This document shows, in pieces, positions 61,200 through 64,000 of a stretch of 64,000 nt of DNA. The notes under the pieces are model-generated. The model was not told where the DNA came from. It did no database searches and worked only from the letters and a program-made list of their open reading frames with translations. Positions within the stretch are counted from its first letter, which is position 1. Every line of letters starts with the position of its first letter. The position numbers and the translations under genes were made by a program. This stretch comes from Planctomycetes bacterium syqfu (GTDB taxonomy: Bacteria > Planctomycetota > Phycisphaerae > Phycisphaerales > Phycisphaeraceae), in NCBI GenBank assembly GCA_020974905.1, contig CP087563.1:7312599-7376598 (forward strand), written 5' to 3'.

Positions 61200-62401
61200 T
61201 CATCCCACTTGAGCAATGATATCGATTGCTTTGCTGGCGTTTCGTTCAGCGTACACAGCGTCGGTGAGTGTGGCGCTGCTGTGTCCAAGGATGGTCGGAC
61301 ATCCTCAATGCCGAATTGCTTACGAAGCGTTGTAGCGGCATTGTGACGCAAACGGTGGGGCGTCCAGGTATCGACACCAGCGGCTTTGCATGCTTCTGTG
61401 ATGGCTCTGCGATACGATGCCGTTTTGTAGTGGTCCCGTATCCTGCGGTTGGTCTTACGGGGATTGGGTTTCTGGTTTGGTCGACGTGAGCCGGTCGCAT
61501 CTTTTGCCATACGTTCGGCAAAAGCTTCCCGAGGACTGAACAGATAGGCGTCTAAGGCACGGTTGGCCTTGAATTCTTTGATGATCGCTTGGGATTTGGG
61601 ACCGAGATAGATCACACGGGCATGGCCTCGGTCTTGGGTCTTGTAATATTCGGGACAATACAGCCAGACTTTGCCGGTGGTGTCGATATCCATCATTCGC
61701 ATGATGACCAATTCACCCGCACGGGCACCGGTGAATAGCTGCAACTGGATCAATGCCCATACTTGAGATGACACGTATGGGCGTATAGCGTCGATATCAG
61801 GCTCAGGGACAGGCAGCACCTTCCCGCTCTCCTTACCTCCCTCATTGCGTTTGAGTGGGCGTACAGCTTTCAGAGCGACCAGCTTGTCCGGTCCGACCAG
61901 TTCGACTGAAACAGCGTGTTCAAATGCTGACTGGATGAGCCGAACACGGTCGTTGATGACCGACCTTGCCCAGCCTTCGCCGATCATGGCTTCGCGCACC
62001 TTGCGGAGTGCCAACGGGCCAAACTCGGCGGCGGGCAGTCCGCCATATTTTGACCGCAGCAGCTTCAACGCGACCCGGACGTGAAACAGGCGGGATCGGT
62101 TGCGACGTGTCTGGTAGCGGGCTTTGACATGTCGCCAGTAGTTCAGAGCCACGGTAGAGACTGTGACCACGCCAGGGCGGCGCTCGATGGTCTTCCGCGC
62201 ATCTTCCGCAGCCATATCCAGAACGCGCCCGGCTTCCTCCCATGTGGCGATCATTTTGACGTACTTGATTCGGCTTGCCGATGAGTTGTATTCACCGAGC
62301 AAAACATCGTGTCGGCGTTTGGTTTTGCTGTCGGTCAATGTGACGACAGCTTGCCCGGATTGCCGGTGCAGGCGGTAAGATGGGACTTTTTTCTTGGGCA
62401 T
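61200..62401 (-). pseudogene. Tyrosine recombinase (phage-type integrase) broken by a frameshift
   Basis: From the ATG at 62401 about 365 residues read as an integrase: an N-terminal SAM-like core-binding part (VALNYWRHVKARYQTRRNRS), the first catalytic Arg in FTGARAGELVIM and the HxxR box in TPHRLRHNAATTLRKQFGIE. At about 61294-61300 one base is missing. In the shifted frame the end continues ILGHSSATLTDAVYAERNAS and stops at 61200, giving the missing catalytic His (LGHSS) and the Tyr nucleophile (AVYAE). In the unshifted frame the protein runs to 61124 without them, so it should be inactive. It lies 118 bases from tRNA-Pro, facing its 3' end. Confidence 0.9.
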
Positions 62402-62470
62402 AGCGGTGCTCCATTCAGCATTGCGCGGAATATTCCGCAGACAATTTAGGCTTCATGGTCAGCACCGCTA
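62401..62470. promoter_or_regulatory. Nested inverted repeats upstream of the integrase gene
   Basis: TAGCGGTGCT (62401-62410) and AGCACCGCTA (62461-62470) form a perfect 10-base inverted repeat 50 bases apart. In the middle lies the 14-base palindrome GCGGAATATTCCGC (62425-62438). Nearer the tRNA, CACGGC and GCCGTG (62482-62487, 62493-62498) form another small hairpin. Possible uses are integrase arm sites, an operator, or a tRNA terminator; the sequence does not decide. Confidence 0.5.
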
Positions 62471-62518
62471 TTTAGCGGGCCACGGCTAACTGCCGTGTCT
62501 GACAGGTTTTCGAATCAA

Positions 62519-62592
62519 TCGGGGCGACAGGATTTGAACCTGCGGCCTCTGCGTCCCGAACACAGCGCTCTACCAAGCTGAGCTACGCCCCG
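62519..62592 (-). tRNA. tRNA-Pro (anticodon CGG)
   Basis: The minus strand folds as a 74-base tRNA: acceptor CGGGGCG/CGCCCCG, D arm AGCTCAGCTTGGTAGAGC, anticodon stem CTGTG/CGCAG with a G-T pair around TTCGGGA and T arm GCAGGTTCAAATCCTGT. The anticodon is CGG. CCA is not encoded. The integrase of the neighbouring island faces its 3' end, so this is the likely integration site. Confidence 0.95.
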
Positions 62593-62607
62593 TGGTGCGA
62601 GTCGGGA

Positions 62608-62636
62608 ATTATAACCTAATCCCAATTGTCTGTCCA
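62608..62636 (-). promoter_or_regulatory. Promoter of tRNA-Pro
   Basis: On the minus strand TGGACA (62636-62631) and the perfect TATAAT (62613-62608) are 17 bases apart. The -10 box ends 15 bases before the tRNA 5' end. This is a strong consensus promoter. Confidence 0.75.
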
Positions 62637-62681
62637 TCAACAAAAACGTAAAGGTGTTGCTGATTTTAAACTTGGGGTAAA

Positions 62682-64000
62682 TCAGGGATTGGGGATCAGG
62701 ACCGGCTTGGACTGTTCGCCATACCAGTTGGCAGCGGTGGCGTGGAGACGCATGTTGGGCTTGAGCGATTCGCCGGTTAGCGCGATGGCTTTGGCGTCCG
62801 TGGTGGTGAGCAGGTTCTCTGAGAGTTTGCGGATTTTCCAGTAGGTGTAACGTTGGTAACGCCAATGGTCTTCGACGGGCATGCTGTTGTCTAGGCCCCA
62901 CATGGCTTTACCGCCTGCACGGATGGCTTGCATGCCGAGGTATGGGTCCATGTTGGATGGATGATGGCCGGTGTTCTGGATGATGCCGATCATGTGGGTT
63001 TCGTCGAGTTGGCTGATGTCAAAACCTTCGGGCACAGCAAATATGCGGACGCTGTTGTGCTCGGGGTTGGTGAAGGTTGCTTTGATGGTGTTGCCATCAC
63101 GTTTGACCGTCGGCGTAGGGATATTCGGATCGATGCGCCATTCAAGCCAGTGCGAATCTTCAATGAGTCCGTACATGTAACTTGAACGGGTGGGGTGTGG
63201 ATCTTTGTCTTTGAGTTTCCACGTGCCATCATTTTGGATGTTGTGTTTGAGCAGGTAACCGTAAGCAGCCTTGATAGCATCGTAGACTTTGGCTTTGCGA
63301 GCGTCATCAACTTCAGGATTCAGAGCAGCGATTCGCAGGAGATAGATGGCGTCCCAAGTTGTGCCGAAGTCGCATTTGTGGTCATCAGCATCGGGGTTGG
63401 TGGTGTAGCGGTAGGCACTGCGATTCCATGCAGCAAGTTTCCCGTCATCGGTATGAGCCTGCATCATCAGCGTGGTGTCGATGATATTGTTGGCATGGGG
63501 GATGTACTTCAAGCCGATATGCAGAGAATTGGTACGCAGCGGGCGATCCGCACGCTCAGGAGAGTAATAGCGGAAAAGCATGTTGGCATAGTGGAACGTC
63601 AAGCCCATGTTCAGGCCGTGAATGGTCCGCCAATAGCCGGTGTCGGGGTCCTGTTCTTCTAAGAGCAGTTGAGCAAAGTCATCGATCCAACCATCGTAGG
63701 GATTGGGCCAAAGTGTTTGGTCAATGTTGTCGGCTTTCGTGTCTTTGCCGTTACGGTACAGGCTCGGCAGATACATGATCGAATGATGACGGTGATAAGG
63801 TTGGAGGGTGTGGGGGTGGTCCTGGAAATAGTGTTTCAAACCATTCTGCGTGGTGATGTCATACTGCTGACCGGTCATGGCAGGAATGGCTTTGACACCC
63901 TTGAGAAAGGCCCACGGATAACGGGTCCCACGGTCACTTTGGACATGGGAAGGAAGTTCGTCTTTGTAGACGTTCTGAGCACATGAGCCGGTAATTGGGT
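62682..64000 (-). CDS. Helical-toroid-like protein, 5' end beyond window edge
   Basis: The frame is open from the right edge to the stop at 62682 (about 439 codons seen), and its start lies outside the window; an internal ATG at 63878 is not the likely start because the reading continues sensibly upstream (VQSDRGTRYPWAFLKGVKAI). The protein is rich in aromatic and His residues (LQPYHRHHSIMYLPSLYRNG, WIDDFAQLLLEEQDPDTGYW, KCDFGTTWDAIYLLRIAALN) in a pattern like an (alpha/alpha) toroid of polysaccharide-active enzymes. No certain catalytic residue is visible. I do not assign a family. Together with region 1 it suggests a further sugar locus to the right. Confidence 0.7.
   Translation of the reverse strand, partial: PITGSCAQNVYKDELPSHVQSDRGTRYPWAFLKGVKAIPAMTGQQYDITTQNGLKHYFQDHPHTLQPYHRHHSIMYLPSLYRNGKDTKADNIDQTLWPNPYDGWIDDFAQLLLEEQDPDTGYWRTIHGLNMGLTFHYANMLFRYYSPERADRPLRTNSLHIGLKYIPHANNIIDTTLMMQAHTDDGKLAAWNRSAYRYTTNPDADDHKCDFGTTWDAIYLLRIAALNPEVDDARKAKVYDAIKAAYGYLLKHNIQNDGTWKLKDKDPHPTRSSYMYGLIEDSHWLEWRIDPNIPTPTVKRDGNTIKATFTNPEHNSVRIFAVPEGFDISQLDETHMIGIIQNTGHHPSNMDPYLGMQAIRAGGKAMWGLDNSMPVEDHWRYQRYTYWKIRKLSENLLTTTDAKAIALTGESLKPNMRLHATAANWYGEQSKPVLIPNP

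Noticed and set aside
1..64000. CRISPR array or restriction-modification system
   Set aside because: No regularly spaced direct repeats and no cas, methylase or nuclease genes were seen on either strand.

Overview
The window looks like a chromosomal segment of a free-living, polysaccharide-degrading planctomycete, most likely of the Phycisphaerae type. The reasons are: three pseudopilins that begin with an [11 protein letters not shown] prepilin motif and sit in sugar loci without any pilus assembly genes; three regulators that join a GntR helix-turn-helix to a LacI-like sugar sensor; a sulfatase; very large secreted beta-propeller proteins with CBM9-like ends; and a DUF1580-like small protein. 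This assignment rests on family content, not on rRNA or a database search.

Region 1 (1-33800) is carbohydrate utilisation. A minus-strand block holds a secreted propeller (partial at the left edge), a sulfatase, a clan GH-A hydrolase, a pseudopilin and a LacI-type repressor. After an IS5-type transposase remnant, a plus-strand block begins: GntR/LacI regulator, PL6-like lyase, sugar-binding protein, GH42 beta-galactosidase, pseudopilin, second regulator, second pseudopilin, two giant propeller proteins (1285 and up to 1378 residues), a beta-helix protein with two golvesin-like C-terminal repeats, two tandem PL8-like lyases and a TolB-like propeller. The lyases and sulfatase fit a sulfated, uronate-rich polymer such as a glycosaminoglycan-like or algal polysaccharide; the exact substrate cannot be read from the sequence.

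Region 2 (33800-49500) starts with mobile-element debris beside tRNA-Ser(GGA), then a small metal-binding protein behind an FNR-like promoter, a third GntR/LacI regulator and a LysM lipoprotein. Housekeeping genes follow: aat, a PP2C/SpoIIE phosphatase, a DUF192 protein, gluQ, purN, a coiled-coil protein, a Nif3-like protein, rpsR, uvrA and a HEAT-like secreted protein. REP-like palindromes flank rpsR.

Region 3 (49500-62600) is accessory DNA. HipBA and a Fic protein flank a compact cassette: winged-helix protein, large serine recombinase without a zinc ribbon, two different ParB/RepB-like proteins and an AAA ATPase with a C-terminal helix-turn-helix. Next comes an island next to tRNA-Pro(CGG). 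It has a tyrosine integrase broken by a single-base frameshift, a small DNA-binding-like protein, four tandem translationally coupled paralogues that all share a C-x2-C-x22-C-x2-C zinc ribbon followed by a winged helix, a protein behind an elaborate leader whose hairpin loop is complementary to its own ribosome binding site, and a frameshifted DUF1580-like gene. The right edge enters a further carbohydrate-type gene.

The best candidates for an undescribed system are the four-paralogue zinc-ribbon/winged-helix array with its structured leader, and the recombinase-ParB-ParB-ATPase cassette.
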